Assembly: GCA_903813345.2 (NCBI GenBank)
Contig: CAIIXF020000009.1
Span: forward strand, 6,816,030-6,880,029
Length of the DNA stretch: 64,000 nucleotides
Direction: 5' to 3'
Source of the DNA: Owenia fusiformis
Lineage: Eukaryota > Annelida > Polychaeta > Sabellida > Oweniidae
Made by a program: the position numbers and the translations under genes. Shown one piece after another: positions 43,143-56,173 of this stretch (the first letter of the stretch is position 1; each line of letters begins with the position of its first letter). The notes beneath the pieces are model-generated. The model was not told the DNA's origin. It searched no databases and saw nothing but the letters and a program-made list of their open reading frames with translations.

Positions 43143-44429
43143 ACCCTGATGTGGTGGCACGCTAGAGGACCGACAAATAAATTGTCGGTACGGGAGATAT
43201 GCTGTGTTTACACGCTAGAGGACCGACAAATATTGATTTCGAATTTTCTGGCGCATGCGCAATGCGCGGGGGGATATTTCAGATATCATACGGATATTTT
43301 GGGAACAAGTGCAAAACCCGGGGAGGGCATTAGCCCCGATTACCCGGGGATTACCAAAACCCAGTCAAAAAATGGTAGCCCGGGAACAGGGAATGGTAGT
43401 AAACGTTGAAAGGCCCAATAAAAAACATGAACAAGTAAGACGTTAGAGAGCTATTAAGGCAGAATAAACGGCTATATATATTCTAAACAGACAGGATATT
43501 TCTCCTGAGCCGATCAGGCGTAGAAAGGGGAGTTTGCTACCCATTAGATAGAAGAAAATAGCTAGAATGTTTTTTTATCTGAAGCTTATGGTATGAGGTT
43601 CCATATCCATCCGCCAAAAGGTATGACCCCTATATAGTCCATTTAAAAACCTGTGGTATCGTTCTAAATAACCCATTGTTGGCTTCTAGGGTACCTAGTA
43701 TGCCACTATTTGGTATCAAAATAAAGAGGAGTTCAACTTTCATTTGAATTACGAAAATAGCGATGTAGGTCAAAATAGTTCCGAACGTGAGCATGTTTAC
43801 TACGCGTTTGCCCGTCATATCAGAATTGAGGAAGTGGTAGCAAACGCGAGTTACAATAAACGGACGCTGATATCTCAAAAAGTAACCTGACACCCTATAA
43901 TTTGATGTAGGTCAATCGAACCCCCTATATGGACAGGTGCATTTTGATATATAACACTATGGTGGGTAAGCGTTTTATAGTTGATCACGAACGCCATATG
44001 TGCAAAGTATTGTTATGAATTTTCGAATTTGGTGTTGGATTACGGTACTCATACCTTATAGCACAATTTTTGATGCATTTGGCTCCCTTAGTTAATGGCC
44101 ACGATTCCATCTCGCATGAGAGAGCTACCAAACGCAAAGTAAACAGTGATATATTCTAAATGAGATATTTCTCCTGTGCCATGGCGTAGTAAGGGTAGAG
44201 AGTGACGGGGGCGAAAGCATCCCCTCCCCTAACTGTATATATCGACCCATTAGATAGAACAAGAAAAGAGCTTTAAAATGTTTTTTTAATTGAAGCTTGT
44301 AGGACAATTTTGATGGAAGTTGAATCAATTTTAGTCGAAATAAATTATGGCTCACTACAAGTTAATGCCTGTACGATTCCATACTGCAAAAGAAGCACTA
44401 TGCCCCCCTCAAAAGAAAAAAAGAAGATC

Positions 44430-44498
44430 TTGCCGGGATTCGAACTCGGGACCGAGTGTGTTTGAGTCGTGCTCGCTAACCACTAGACTACCAGTGAT
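44430..44498 (-). ncRNA. degenerate tRNA-like sequence inside the 9 bp-duplication element
   Basis: The - strand carries an A box (TAGTCTAGTGGTTAGC) and a B box (GAGTTCGAATCCCGG) at tRNA spacing. A five-pair anticodon stem with one mismatch would place AAC in the loop. The acceptor stem does not pair, and position 33 is not T. It is therefore a tRNA pseudogene or SINE head, not a working tRNA. Confidence 0.5.
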
Positions 44499-44719
44499 AA
44501 GGTTAATTCTTAATGTAAAAATAGTGGATTTATTTATGAAATTGTCGGCTCTCTAGCAAAAACACGTAGCAGCCACTTGCGTACCGACAATTGTCGGTTC
44601 TCTATCTGGCACTACAAGTTGACGATAGAGCACCGACAATTGTCGGTACCCCAGCAAATACCCCTGGACAGTCTCCAGTACCGACAATTGTCGGTCCTGG
44701 AGCCACTCCGTTCTAAAAA

Positions 44720-45177
44720 ACATTTGGAATGACAAAAACAATGAAGTGAACGGTAATAAATTAAGAACTTTCAGGCAATTTAAGTATGGAGTAGTAGCAG
44801 AAAGTTATGTAACTTGTTTCATCCCAAGACACCATCGAAGTGCATTGGCTAAACTGAGAACTGGGATGCTACAACTCCGTATAGAAACTGGTAGATATGA
44901 TGGTACTCCTCTGGACCAGAGAACTTGCAAACTCTGTGATTTGGATGAAGTTGAAAATGAAATTCATTTTCTGATAAAATGTCCACACTATAAGCTCCTA
45001 AGGGATACCTTCTATAGAGAGATTGTGCAAGAGCAATTGCCATATATAGACTTGAATAATGCAAATTCACTTTTGACATTTATTAGCCTAATGCTTGCCA
45101 AGAAGATTCAAAAACCTCTAGCAGCTCTTATTCATAATATGTATTCAAAAAGGCAATTTGACTATGGCAGATTATAG
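44720..45177 (+). pseudogene. LINE C-terminal zinc-binding segment
   Basis: It continues the LINE frame after the second insertion. It contains LRTGMLQLRIETGRYDG, then CKLCDLDEVENEIHFLIKC, a CxxC...HxxxxC pattern found after reverse transcriptase in several LINE clades. The frame closes with TAG at 45175-45177. The 3' UTR of about 430 bp ends in an ACTAA-type tandem tail. Confidence 0.8.
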
Positions 45178-45658
45178 GAGTTACATTTGTGAAGTCCAGA
45201 CTTGGTTAAAACTGATACTTTTTAGAATTAAAGATATAACTGGGCAGCAGGTGTGTGTCCCCAATCTGTTATAGTCATTTTCCAGCACTTGACTACAAAA
45301 TTTATTGTATCAATACAGTTTATTTATGCATGCATATTCATTTATTGTGATAATGGCCATTAATAGAAAATATTTGTCAAAGCATTTAAAGATGGCAGCA
45401 CTTGAATACTACTCTATCTAAGAGTGCTCTATTAAGTCAACTTACTCTAGTCAATATTCAATTACAATTAGATATACATTTAATGGTGTCTCCTAAGCCG
45501 ATGCTGGCTGGTGGGTTTTTTTAAAAAAAAAAGTATTTATTATATGATATTGAATGTAGTTTTTAAACCTGTGACACAGAAATAAAATATTTTAAACTAA
45601 ACTAAACTAAATACATCTTGCACAATGTAGAACGTGTACTTCATGCAAAACCACTAAG

Positions 45659-46477
45659 TCCATGTCTAATCCACATAATTCTAATTTCAAACATGTTCCT
45701 GTCTATTTTACTCAAATTCCATGTCTAATCCACATAATTCTAATTTCAAACATGTTTCTGTCTATTTTACTCAAATTCCATGTCTAATCCACATAATTCT
45801 AATTTCAAACATGTTCCTGTCTATTTTACTCAAATTCCATGTCTAATCCACATAATTCTAATTTCAAACATGTTCCTGTCTATTTTACTCAAATTCCATG
45901 TCTAATCCACATAATTCTAATTTTAAACATGTTCCTGTCTATTTTACTCAAATTCCATGTCTAATCCACATAATTCTAATTTTAAACATGTTTCTGTCTA
46001 TTTTACTCAAATTCCATGTCTAATCCACATAATTCTAATTTTAAACATGTTTCTGTCTATTTTACTCAAATTCCATGTCTAATCCACATAATTCTAATTT
46101 TAAACATGTTTCTGTCTATTTTACTCAAATTCCATGTCTAATCCACATAATTCTAATTTTAAACATGTTTCTGTCTATTTTACTCAAATTCCATGTCTAA
46201 TCCACATAATTCTAATTTTAAACATGTTTCTGTCTATTTTACTCAAATTCCATGTCTAATCCACATAATTCTAATTTTAAACATGTTTCTGTCTATTTTA
46301 CTCAAATTCCATGTCTAATCCACATAATTCTAATTTTAAACATGTTCCTGTCTATTTTACTCAAATTCCATGTCTAATCCACATAATTCTAATTTTAAAC
46401 ATGTTTCTGTCTATTTTACTCAAAGTCCATGTCTAATCCACATAATTCTAATTCTTCACATGTCTATTTTACTCAAA
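45659..46477. repeat. 59 bp satellite, about 14 units
   Basis: The unit begins CCATGTCTAATCCACATAAT and contains AAACATGTT(C/T)CTGTCTATTTTACTCAAAT. Unit starts fall every 59 bp from 45659 to 46427, and the last unit is shortened and diverged. Units differ mainly at two C/T positions that switch between blocks, as expected from unequal crossing-over. The array begins about 50 bp after the LINE tail. Confidence 0.9.
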
Positions 46478-46641
46478 GGACGATAAAAATATGTAGATAT
46501 AGGCAATAACAACATGGCAAATCTGAACATAAATAGAATATGCAATTAATGATTTTCCCACGCATATGTCATAAACATCAACATTTGTAGAAACTGCTAG
46601 ACAAACATGTTATTCAAATAACAATTGAAAAACAGATATTA

Positions 46642-49600
46642 ATAGTATAGTAGGAACAAGGGGTTCCCATGCACCCATAAGGTGTGAATAAGTTACATAC
46701 ATTTTTGTAATCCCTATGGTGTCTATTTAATGAATCCATTTGTTAACATTGCCAACTAATGTCCCATAGTACTTTTATGGCGGCATTCAGTTACCATGGT
46801 TACGCATCTTTAGACATCTTACCTTGGTATCTTAAATCATTTGTAGCTCTGTCATTATTTGGTCTATAGAAATGATATTGGCATCAAATTAAACCTCGTT
46901 AAATTTCCAATAAATTTATGATATTCAATTATGCAAATTATCTAATTTGCATAAATTATGACATCATCAATCTATTTTTGGTTCAGAATTTCCAACTATA
47001 GCAACGTATCTATTAGAACTGAGGCCGTATGGCAAAATTTCTGAAAGGTTTTGTCCTTTATTCTATTAGTAGAAGCTATAAGCAACATAAAAGTGAAAAC
47101 AGATTCAAAATTGAATCAGTATTACGAAAGTTATGTAACTTTCGAGGCAGCTATCGTGAATGTCATTATTTGACAATAATATACATACGTCTTACCTTGG
47201 AGTCTTGAATCAATGTAGCTTCGCCATTATTTGGTCTATAGAGATGATATTGGTATCTGATTAAACCTTATTAAATTTACTATATTCAGTTATGCAAATT
47301 AGCTAATTTGCATTAATTGTGACGTCATCAATCCATTTTTGGTTCAGAATATCCTAGTATAGCAACATATCTATTAGAACTGAGGCTATATGACAGAATG
47401 TGTGCATAGTTTTGTCCCTTATTTGATGAGTGGAAGATATAAGCAACATTAAAGAGACAACAAATCTTCAAAATTGGACCAGAATTAACAAAATTATCCA
47501 CCTTTGGAGGCAGCTACTGTGAACGTCATTGTTTGACAATTATAAAAAGAATATTAAATTAACAAAAAAAGTAACAACCATAGTTGTTTCAATCTTATTG
47601 AGTAAAAATGTGCATGTATTGAACTGAACTAATAAGTAAGTGGAAAGGTTACATGCATTTTGACTATCATTCACAGGGGTCAAAACGGTTATCTCGACCC
47701 TGTATATTAAAGATCCAATCTTATAATTTACCATGCACTTTCAATGATTCATATAAATAGTATACATATAGTCTGCTTTTCATCATATTCTTCATATTCT
47801 TGATTCTTAAAGCATCTGAAGTATAAAGCATGATTAGAAGTGAAGATAATTCATCATATGGTTTATGTAATATTTCTAACATTTCAGATGCTATGGTAAC
47901 ATCACTTGATAATGAGGTTTTTACATTTCACGTTCTTAATGAGTTAAAAGGAAGTTATTCTCCCTTTGCTTTAGAGATAAATAGTTGCATGAATTTGTTT
48001 AGAAAAATTATAACTTAATTAATTTAACCCCCCCCCCCTGACAGCCCCATATTTGAAGATTTTGGTGAAACCTGGCAAAATACATTAATTATTAGGTTCC
48101 AGAAGCCCCCAGAAGCTATATGATGGCCCCCAGTGGCCCCAAGAATCTATACAGGGGCCCCAAGTGGCCCCCAGCTTATACTGTGCTCCCCAGAAGCTAT
48201 ATGTTGGCCCCCAGAAGCTGAATAGTGGCCCCCAGGAGCTATACGGTGGCTCCCAGAAGCTATACAGGAAACCCTGTGGCCCCCAGGAGCTATACGGTGG
48301 CGCCCAGAAGCTATACAGGGGCCCCCAGTGGCCCCAAAAAGCTATACGGTGGCCCCCAGAAGCTATACGGGGCCCTCAGAAGCTATACGATGGCCCCCAG
48401 AAGCTATACAAGGGCCCCCAGAAACTATATTATGGTCTCCAGAAGCTATATGGTGGCCCCCAGTGGCCCTCGGAAGCTATATGATGGCCTCCAGAAGCTA
48501 ATTAGTGGCCCCCAGGAGCTATATGGTGGCTCCCAGAAGCTATACAGGGGACCCCAGTGGCCCCAAGAAGCTAAATGAAGGCCCTCAGAAGCTATAAAGG
48601 AGCCCCAAAAAGCTACATGATGGCCCCCAGAATCTATATGATGGCCCCCAATGGCCAAAGAAGATGTGAAGGGCCCCCAGTAGCCCCTAGAAGCTATACG
48701 GTGGCCCCCAGTGGCCTTCATAGGCTATATGATGGCCCTGAGAAGCTAAATAGTGACCCTCAGGAGCTATATAGTGGTTCCCAGAAGCTACACAATGGCT
48801 CCCAGAAGCTATAAAGGGCCCCCAGTAGCCCCTAGAAGCTATACGGTGGCCCCAGTGGCCCCGAAAGCTATATAGTGGCCCCAGAAGCTATAAAGGGGCC
48901 CACAGTGGCTCCCAGAAGCTATACGATGGCCCCCAGAAGCTATGCAAGGGCCTGCAGAAACTGTACTGTAGTCCCCAGAAGCTATACAGGGGCCCCCGGT
49001 GGCTCCCAGAAGCTATACAATGGCCCCCAGAAGCTATGCAAGGGCCTGCAGAAACTATACTGTAGCCCCTAGAAGCTATACAGGGGCCCCCAGTGGCTCC
49101 CAGAAGCTATACGATGGCCCCCAGAAGCTATGCAAGGGCCCGCAGAAACTATACGGTAGCCCCCATAAGCTATACGATGGCCTCCAGAAGCTATACAGTG
49201 TCCCCCAATGGGCCACCATATAGCTTTGGGGGCCACCGTATAGCTTCTAGGGGCTACTGGGGGCCCTGTATACCTTCTGGGAGCCATTGGGGGCCATCAT
49301 ATAGATTCTGGGGGCCATCTTGTAGCTTCTGGGGGCTGCTGTATAGCTTCTGGGGGCCATCATATAGCTTCTTGGGGCCACTGGGGTTCCCTGTATAGCT
49401 TCTGGGTGCCACCGTATAGCTCCTGGGGGCCACTAATTAGCTTCTGGGGGCCATCATATAGCTTCTGAGGGCCACTGGGGGTCACCATATAGCTTCTGGA
49501 GACCACAGTATAGTTTCTGTGGGCCCTTGTATAGCTTCTGGAGGCCACTTGGGGCCCCTGTATAGATTCTTGGGGCCACTGGGGGCCATCATATAGCTTC

Positions 49601-51074
49601 TGGGGGCTTCTGGAACCTAATTATTAATGTATCTTGCCAGGTTTCACCAAAATCTTCAAATATGGGGGCTGTCAGGAGGGGGTTAAATTAAGTTATGATT
49701 TTTTTAAACAAATTCATGTGACTATTTATCTCTAAAGCAAAGGGAGAATAACTTCCTTTTAACTACTTAAGAACGTGAAATGTAAAAACTTCATTATCAA
49801 GTGATGTTACCATAGCATCTGAAATGTTAGAAATATTACATAAACCATATGATGAATCATCTTCACTTCTAATCATGCTTTATACTTCAGATGCTTTAAG
49901 AATCAAGAATATGAAGAATATGATGAAAAGCAGACTATATGTATACTATTTATATGAATCATTGAAAGTGCATGGTAAATTATAAGATTGGATCTTTAAT
50001 ATACAGGGTCGAGATAACCGTTTTGACCCCTGTGAATGATAGTCAAAATGCATGTAACCTTTCCACATACTTATTAGTTCAGTTCAATACATGCACATTT
50101 TTACTCAATAAGATTGAAACAACTATGGTTGTTACTTTTTTTGTTAATTTAATATTCTTTTTATAATTGTCAAACAATGACGTTCACAGTAGCTGCCTCC
50201 AAAGTTGGATAATTTTGTTAATTCTGATCCAATTTTGAAGATTTGTTGTCTCTTTAATGTTGCTTATATCTTCCACTCATCAAATGAGGGACAAAACTAT
50301 GCACACATTCTGTCATACGGCCTCAGTTCTAATATATATGTTGCTATACTAGGATATTCTGAACCAAAAATGGATTGATGACGTCACAATTAATGCAAAT
50401 TAGCTAATTTGCATAACTGAATTTTGTAACCATATAGTAAATTTAATAAGGTTTAATCAGATACCAATATCATCTCTATAGACCAAATAATGGCGAAGCT
50501 ACATTGATTCAAGACTCCAAGGTAAGGCGTATGTATATTATTGTCAAATAATGACATTCACGATAGCTGCCTCGAAAGTTACATAACTTTCGTAATACTT
50601 GTCCAATTTTGAATCTGTTTTCACTTTTATGTTGCTTATAGCTTCTACTAATAGAATAAAGGACAAAACCTTTCAGAAATTTTGCCATACGGCCTCAGTT
50701 CTAATAGATACGTTGCTATAGTTGGAAATTCTGAACCAAAAATAGATTGATGACGTCATAATTTATGCAAATTAGATAATTTGCATTATTGAATATCAGA
50801 AATTTATTGGAAATTTAACGAGGTTCAATTTGGTACCAATATCATTTCTATAGACCAAATAATGACAGAGCTACAAATGAGTTAAGATACCAAGGTAAGA
50901 TTCTAAAGATGCGTAACCATGGTAACTGAATGTCGCAATAAAAGTACTATGGGACATTAGTTGGCAATGTTAACAAATGAATTCATTAAATAGACACCCT
51001 ACGGATTACAAAAATGTATGTAACTTATTCACACCTTATGGGTGCATGGGAACCCCTTGTTCCTACTATACTAT
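46642..51074. mobile_element. 4.4 kb palindromic element with minisatellite core
   Basis: Unique arms 46642-48100 and 49612-51074 (about 1.46 kb each) are reverse complements with few mismatches. Outer ends read ATAGTATAGTAGGAACAAGG and its complement. A 64-codon frame is identical in both arms (47540-47734 on - and 49972-50166 on +), which shows very recent formation or ongoing conversion between arms; the frame itself has no recognised domain. The core 48101-49611 is a C-rich minisatellite that also switches strand near 49205. I infer a foldback-type element. No target duplication was resolved. Confidence 0.8.
48101..49611. repeat. GGCCCCCAGAAGCTATACGG minisatellite with strand switch
   Basis: Units of about 21 bp (sometimes extended by CAGTGGCCCC) are repeated on the + strand from 48101 to about 49205, and then in inverted form (TAGCTTCTGGGGGCC) to 49611. 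The 21 nt period gives long frames coding APRSYT-like heptads, which I treat as artefacts. Strong C/G strand asymmetry exchanges at the switch point. Confidence 0.85.
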
Positions 51075-54000
51075 AATACATACAGGTTCATTCTGCTTCC
51101 ATGCGTATTATGATGACGTCTATTAGTAAACATAAATTTGAATTGGTAAACACGGTATGAATTAGAGCATGATTATTATACTTGAGGATAAGATAATCTG
51201 AAAGGGGATTTTATTCCCGTAACTCTATCCGTTTATCCACAAGTCAATGTTTTGCTGTTGTCGCAAGATATAACTAATTTATCCTCACCCCTTATGATTG
51301 TATGCTTACAAATTAAATTCATGAAATACCCTAAACACCACATTTGACAACATCCAATACATGTGTCAGTCATACACTCCCCCCCCCCTCCCGAAAGGTT
51401 CAGCAATTGTAAGTCTTTTTAGATCCCCAGATTTAGATCACATCTGAAAATCTTATTTTCTTTGTTATTGTGAGCCTTTTGAAGCAACTTACATTTACAA
51501 TAACACGCACTGAATTTTTAGCCATTAGATGTTTAATATGCAAACCTCTTAAAATCTCACAAAATGAGAATTAACAAGCTTTCAAAACTATATAATAAAA
51601 ACTCCTCTATTAAACCCACTGAATTCTTCACCATCTATTGGCAGTTCAAAGGGCTATTACAAAGTTAATTACCCTTATAAGGGAGTAAGTAATTTTTCCA
51701 CCCGGGGGAAGCCAGTCAATGTTTTTGCTAAATTACCATTAAGAATCTAGAGAACATAACAAAATACATACTTTTTGTACATAATCGGATATATTAAAAT
51801 GCCATCCAAATACAAACAATTAAAAGAGGTTTATAACATAATTCCATTGCATTTAATGCTACACATAATAAATAGAATACTAATGAGCCTTGCATTGTTT
51901 CACAACAATAAGTCTATGAACTAACATACAAAATGTGTCTGAATCATGGAGTTTCATTTTCATTCATTTTACTTATGTTTTCTAATAGAAATTGATGACT
52001 CCCTGATATTCTGATTTTATGAACAGATATTCCTCGATCATAGAATGCATTTATTGAAATCTTTTTAATAACAGTTCTATTTTTGATGAAGTTCAGTTCA
52101 GAAACATAATCCTGTGTAGGAATTTTAAATAGGATTAAACAGTGAATTAAAGTGAATATCCAGGACTTTAAGTGAAAATTAATGACTTTAAGTGAAAATT
52201 AATGACTTAAAGTGAAAATCCATGACTTTGAGTGAAAATCTATGACTTTAAGTGAAAATCTATGACTTTAAGTGAAAATCCATAACTTTAAGTGAAAATC
52301 TATGACTTTAAGGGATGATGTCCAATTATCAACAGTTGTAGAATAACAAAGTTAGTTTCGTTAGGGAGGAGGGGTGATTTTTTTGAATAATCAAGTGAAA
52401 TACAAATCAACATTTTAAAACTTTCCTAGATGAGGGGAGGGGGGTCAAACGATGACGAAATTTACTTAGTTTTTCCACAGCTGTTCATAATTTGACACCA
52501 TCGCTAAGTAGAGATCAATGACTATGTTCGTTTATGACTACATTTAAGTACATGACTATAGAAGTTCATGACTGAGGTTTACTACTACAAAAGTTGTAGG
52601 GAGGTGTTTTATTACAACCAGAGAGACATTCATATTTCTGTTCTTAACACTAAGTACATATCACATATACAGCAGTGTTCTCCGCAGGATTTTTTCTCAA
52701 GTGAATACAGAATTCTCACTTTAACAATTTACACCTACCGGTATGCCTATTTTTCATGATTTTTCCTATATTTCCAAATGGGTGCAAATGGATTCTCAGG
52801 TGGGCAAACCTGTAATTAAAATCTAAAACTGGTGCAGTGCCCATCTGCTTTAATGCTGGGGAGGTCATTGCACTGTATGTCATTGATATAAATCCCATGA
52901 TCATTTCTACAGTATTAAATTATTGATGGAGTTCACAAGAGTGAATCTAATCGATATTGAATAGAAACAATGTAATACAGGTATGAGGTTTACAATTAGC
53001 TTATATCAAGGAGTCTATGCAAGGAGGGTAAGCCCTGTCTTAGTGAACACCTGAACCTTGATTGACTTCTGAATGAAAACCCTCAGTAATAAACACCTAC
53101 ATCAGTGAACACCTTTTTGTAGCTTAAATGTGTCCAGAGTATTTGTATGCAAACATTATATGAGGATCGTTCAATAAATATTGAGGATCTTACCTTGATG
53201 CCTTAGTAAACATGGAACACTGGAAATATATGAGAATTTGTATCAGTACTTATTGAATGACCCTTATACGTGTTCCTTTATGCACTTTATATGCATTGTA
53301 AGCTCAGAAAGTTACAACATTTGTTCTGATAAACAGTCAGATATTTGCTACAACATAAAGAGATTATAATATATTTAACAGGGGTCCATTTCTGATGTGG
53401 TTGCTTTTGATGTAGCTAAGTCTTGGATCTTGGATAAGACATTGTCCTCAGGATTTTTTCAATTGGGTGCAGAATTCTTATTTTCACAAATCTGAGAAGA
53501 GGGGGGGGGGGGTGGAGCACACAGTTTTGATGCAAATTTAAAATTTATGAATTATGAAATATCACATTGTCAAGATCAAAAAAATACTCCTCCATAAATC
53601 AAATGCAACCATCCCAAAAGTAGACCCCAGAAGCAGGAAAGAAATTTGGAAGATATTGTTTACAATTAAACTGATGCATGTTTGAAAAAATTCCAGTCAT
53701 GAGTATTTAATATTTAATTAATCAAATAATATTTCTGGGGGGAGGGCTCGTTAACAGAAACTTCATAAAGTTAAGAATTCCGAACTTAAGTCCATTTTCT
53801 TTTAATATGATATCATTGTATCCATGGTTACAAAACAAGAATTCATTTCGGAATTCTTAATTCTAGCCCAATTTCTGTTAGTAACCCCATAGTTTTTATC
53901 TTGAAGAATTTGTCTTGAAAAATGTTTACAATGAAGCATTACAAGAAATGAACTCACAATAAGGTACATAATATTATATATACATATAGTATATCTGAAG

Positions 54001-56173
54001 CTGACGAGGAATATTGCCTTTTACATAGCACCATGAAAGATTCATATTCAGTTTGCAGTGTTAACCTTTGATGATTTGTCACAAGAAATATCCTTGATAT
54101 TACACTCCAAAATAGGCACAATTAGTTAATGGGGTTGTCTGTCATGCCTGCAGAATTTAAAAGGTCAATAGTGAATCAGCATTTTACAATTTTTCCGAGT
54201 GATCTATTATGTTCTCTATGCTCTGGGGTTTCAGAAGCAATAGACAACAAGCAAATTTCTCGGATTTTTTCACCAAGTGGCTGTTGTTAAGTTTCCATGA
54301 TCTTTATCATTTTTACAATGTTAAAATTAGGTTTCCATTAATGTTGCCTGTTGTTTTCATTCAGATTGCCTATTGTCGTATATTCTAATTGGAGTCCATG
54401 CAATCAATGCATTGAACAGAAGTGGAGCTAAAGTGCGCTTCTACATGAGTTTAAGCTCTTGAATCCCAGACTCTAAAATCGGTTTGAAACCAGACAATTT
54501 TTCAATTTTGCCAGCTTTTGACATGGTACTACTTGCATACAAAAGGGTGATGCTCAATTTAGTGAAATTAGGCAGCAGAGATCAAGTTTCTACACATTTA
54601 AAAATATTTTTCTTAAAACTGGAATTAAAATTGTTCGAATTAGAGCAATTTTAGTGAAACTATTGTGAAAGATAATCTTGTCACTCTAGGTTTCAGCTTC
54701 ATTTCTTCGGTGACGAGAAATCTTGTCACTTTGGGTAATCAAGAGGTTGATCAACAAAGTCATAATTTCTACAAACAAGAGAGCCACCTATAATATGAAT
54801 CAAGTATTGTTACTCACAGGCAATTATGCCCTGTCAATGTTGAATATAATGATATTTAAGTAAAGTAAAGGAACCATAAAAACTAAAAACTAGTAATCGA
54901 TACACTGTCATAAAGGTTGTAGATTTCCTTGAGCATTGATATAATATGTTAAAAGTTAATGTACTTTTAATTTCAATCCTATGGATAAATTCTGCTATGG
55001 TAATGATGCGATATGGGATTTATCAGGAGATTTATCATAAGAAAAATCATTCATGAATTCAAACAATCCCAGGATAAAGGATAGGTATCGATATGGTGAA
55101 CTGAATTCAACAATGTTTAAACCAATTATTGAAAACATTCTGTAAAAGAACACGGTCCTTTATGTAATGTTGACTGATATATAACTGTTTTTGTTAACAT
55201 TTTTTGTTTTTTAGTTCAATTGTTTTTGTCCTTTGTTCCATTGATACCATACTGCATGCCCTGAATGATTTGGATATTGCCAATGACTTTAGACCTCGTT
55301 TTAATATCATTATTTAAAAGCTAACCATACAGCCATTTTGTTAAAAGAGCCAAAAACACATGTGCTTAATTGAGAAAATCACTTTAAATTTGTCACCATA
55401 CCTTAAGAAGTGAATAAAGTAAAATATATTATTGGATAAAACCCTTATGACTTTCTAATAATTGTTCTAATGTCACTTAATATAAATCGATATTCGATAT
55501 CACAAAACACTTAACTGAAACTTAAATTGCTGCAAAAGATGAAAGAAAGTATTGAAAATGGCAGCTAATCCGAGGAAATTATCAGATTCATCTTCAGATC
55601 CAAATTCTTATAAAGATTTTAAAAACTGAAACTTTATAAATGTCTATTTCTGCAAGACATGATATAATAAAAATAATCTGTAGTCTTTAATAATTCAAGT
55701 TTTTCTGTACTTATGTATTGGTATGTCAAACGTTTATAGGTGTCTTGTTTTTCGGAATAAAAATTTGAATAAAAAAATTTAGCAAGACAGCCATGACATA
55801 TTATTGAGAACTTGATCCAATCAATAATAAGGATAATCGTTCATTTGAAATATACTTAAAGATGTTGATACAGCTGTTCGATTGAATAATGTGCCTACAC
55901 ACCTACATACTTTCTGAATTTATTCAAACGGTGTCATAATTTATCATCAAGGCGAATGAAATGCACATATAATGTCAGCCATGATAATAACTACATCAAA
56001 TATTCACTGTTTCGCTGTATGTCATGTTGATTAGATGGGGAACTGGTGATTTCCAACTGCTCGTAATCATTTGTAGAATATTAAAACATGTACATGATAC
56101 ATAAATCTTGATCTAATTGATCCACTGCAGAGATGCTTACATGCAATGCCCTTCAGGCACTTTGGGACATCAT
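51075..56173. other. 5 kb intergenic region downstream of DCUN1D3
   Basis: No coding feature recognised. It holds a 20 bp tandem repeat (52150-52313), poly-C and poly-G runs near 51383 and 53505, and a diverged short repeat (CAGGATTTTTTC...GAATTC) at about 52688 and 53450. The 3' UTR of the - strand gene at 56174-57076 must occupy the upper part, but no single polyadenylation signal stands out. Confidence 0.4.
52150..52313. repeat. 20 bp tandem repeat, about 8 units
   Basis: GACTTTAAGTGAAAATCTAT is repeated about eight times with small changes (CTAT, TTAA or CCAT at the unit end). No function is visible. Confidence 0.85.

Larger units (their letters stand above)
43105..44710. mobile_element. 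DNA transposon with ACCGACAATTGTCGGT palindromes and 9 bp target duplication
   Basis: TTCTAAAAA is duplicated at 43096-43104 and 44711-44719. Removal restores the LINE frame (EPFLKNIWND). The ends CGTAAAGGCTAGAGTACCGA and, on the complement, CGGAGTGGCTCCAGGACCGA are imperfect inverted repeats. Near both ends stand perfect or near-perfect copies of the 16 bp palindrome ACCGACAATTGTCGGT (three full copies on the right, one full and two degraded on the left). A 9 bp duplication fits MULE-type elements. The interior has a diverged direct repeat (43490-43590 and 44158-44300) and a tRNA-like segment; no transposase was recognised. Confidence 0.8.
37196..45610 (+). mobile_element. LINE (endonuclease + reverse transcriptase + C-terminal zinc segment) split by two DNA transposons
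   Basis: A non-LTR retrotransposon on the + strand with an apurinic-type endonuclease (37196-38640), reverse transcriptase (38660-39880 and 42706-43095) and C-terminal CxxC...HxxxxC segment (44720-45177). A 3' UTR ends in AAACTAAACTAAACTAAA at about 45590-45610. It is interrupted at 39887-42699 and 43105-44710. Removing each insertion plus one target duplication restores a continuous frame. Without them it is about 4 kb. No ORF1 is visible and a TAG lies just before the endonuclease, so the 5' end is truncated or very short. A frameshift and two internal stops show it is dead. Confidence 0.88.

Noticed and set aside
44430-44498. Functional tRNA gene (valine-type anticodon AAC)
   Set aside because: A and B boxes are good, but the acceptor stem does not pair and the anticodon loop lacks T33.
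48164-49548. Frames coding APRSYT-like repeats, suggesting a repetitive protein
   Set aside because: The 21 bp minisatellite is a multiple of three; the frames have no start context, splice sites or flanking domains, and the array switches strand.
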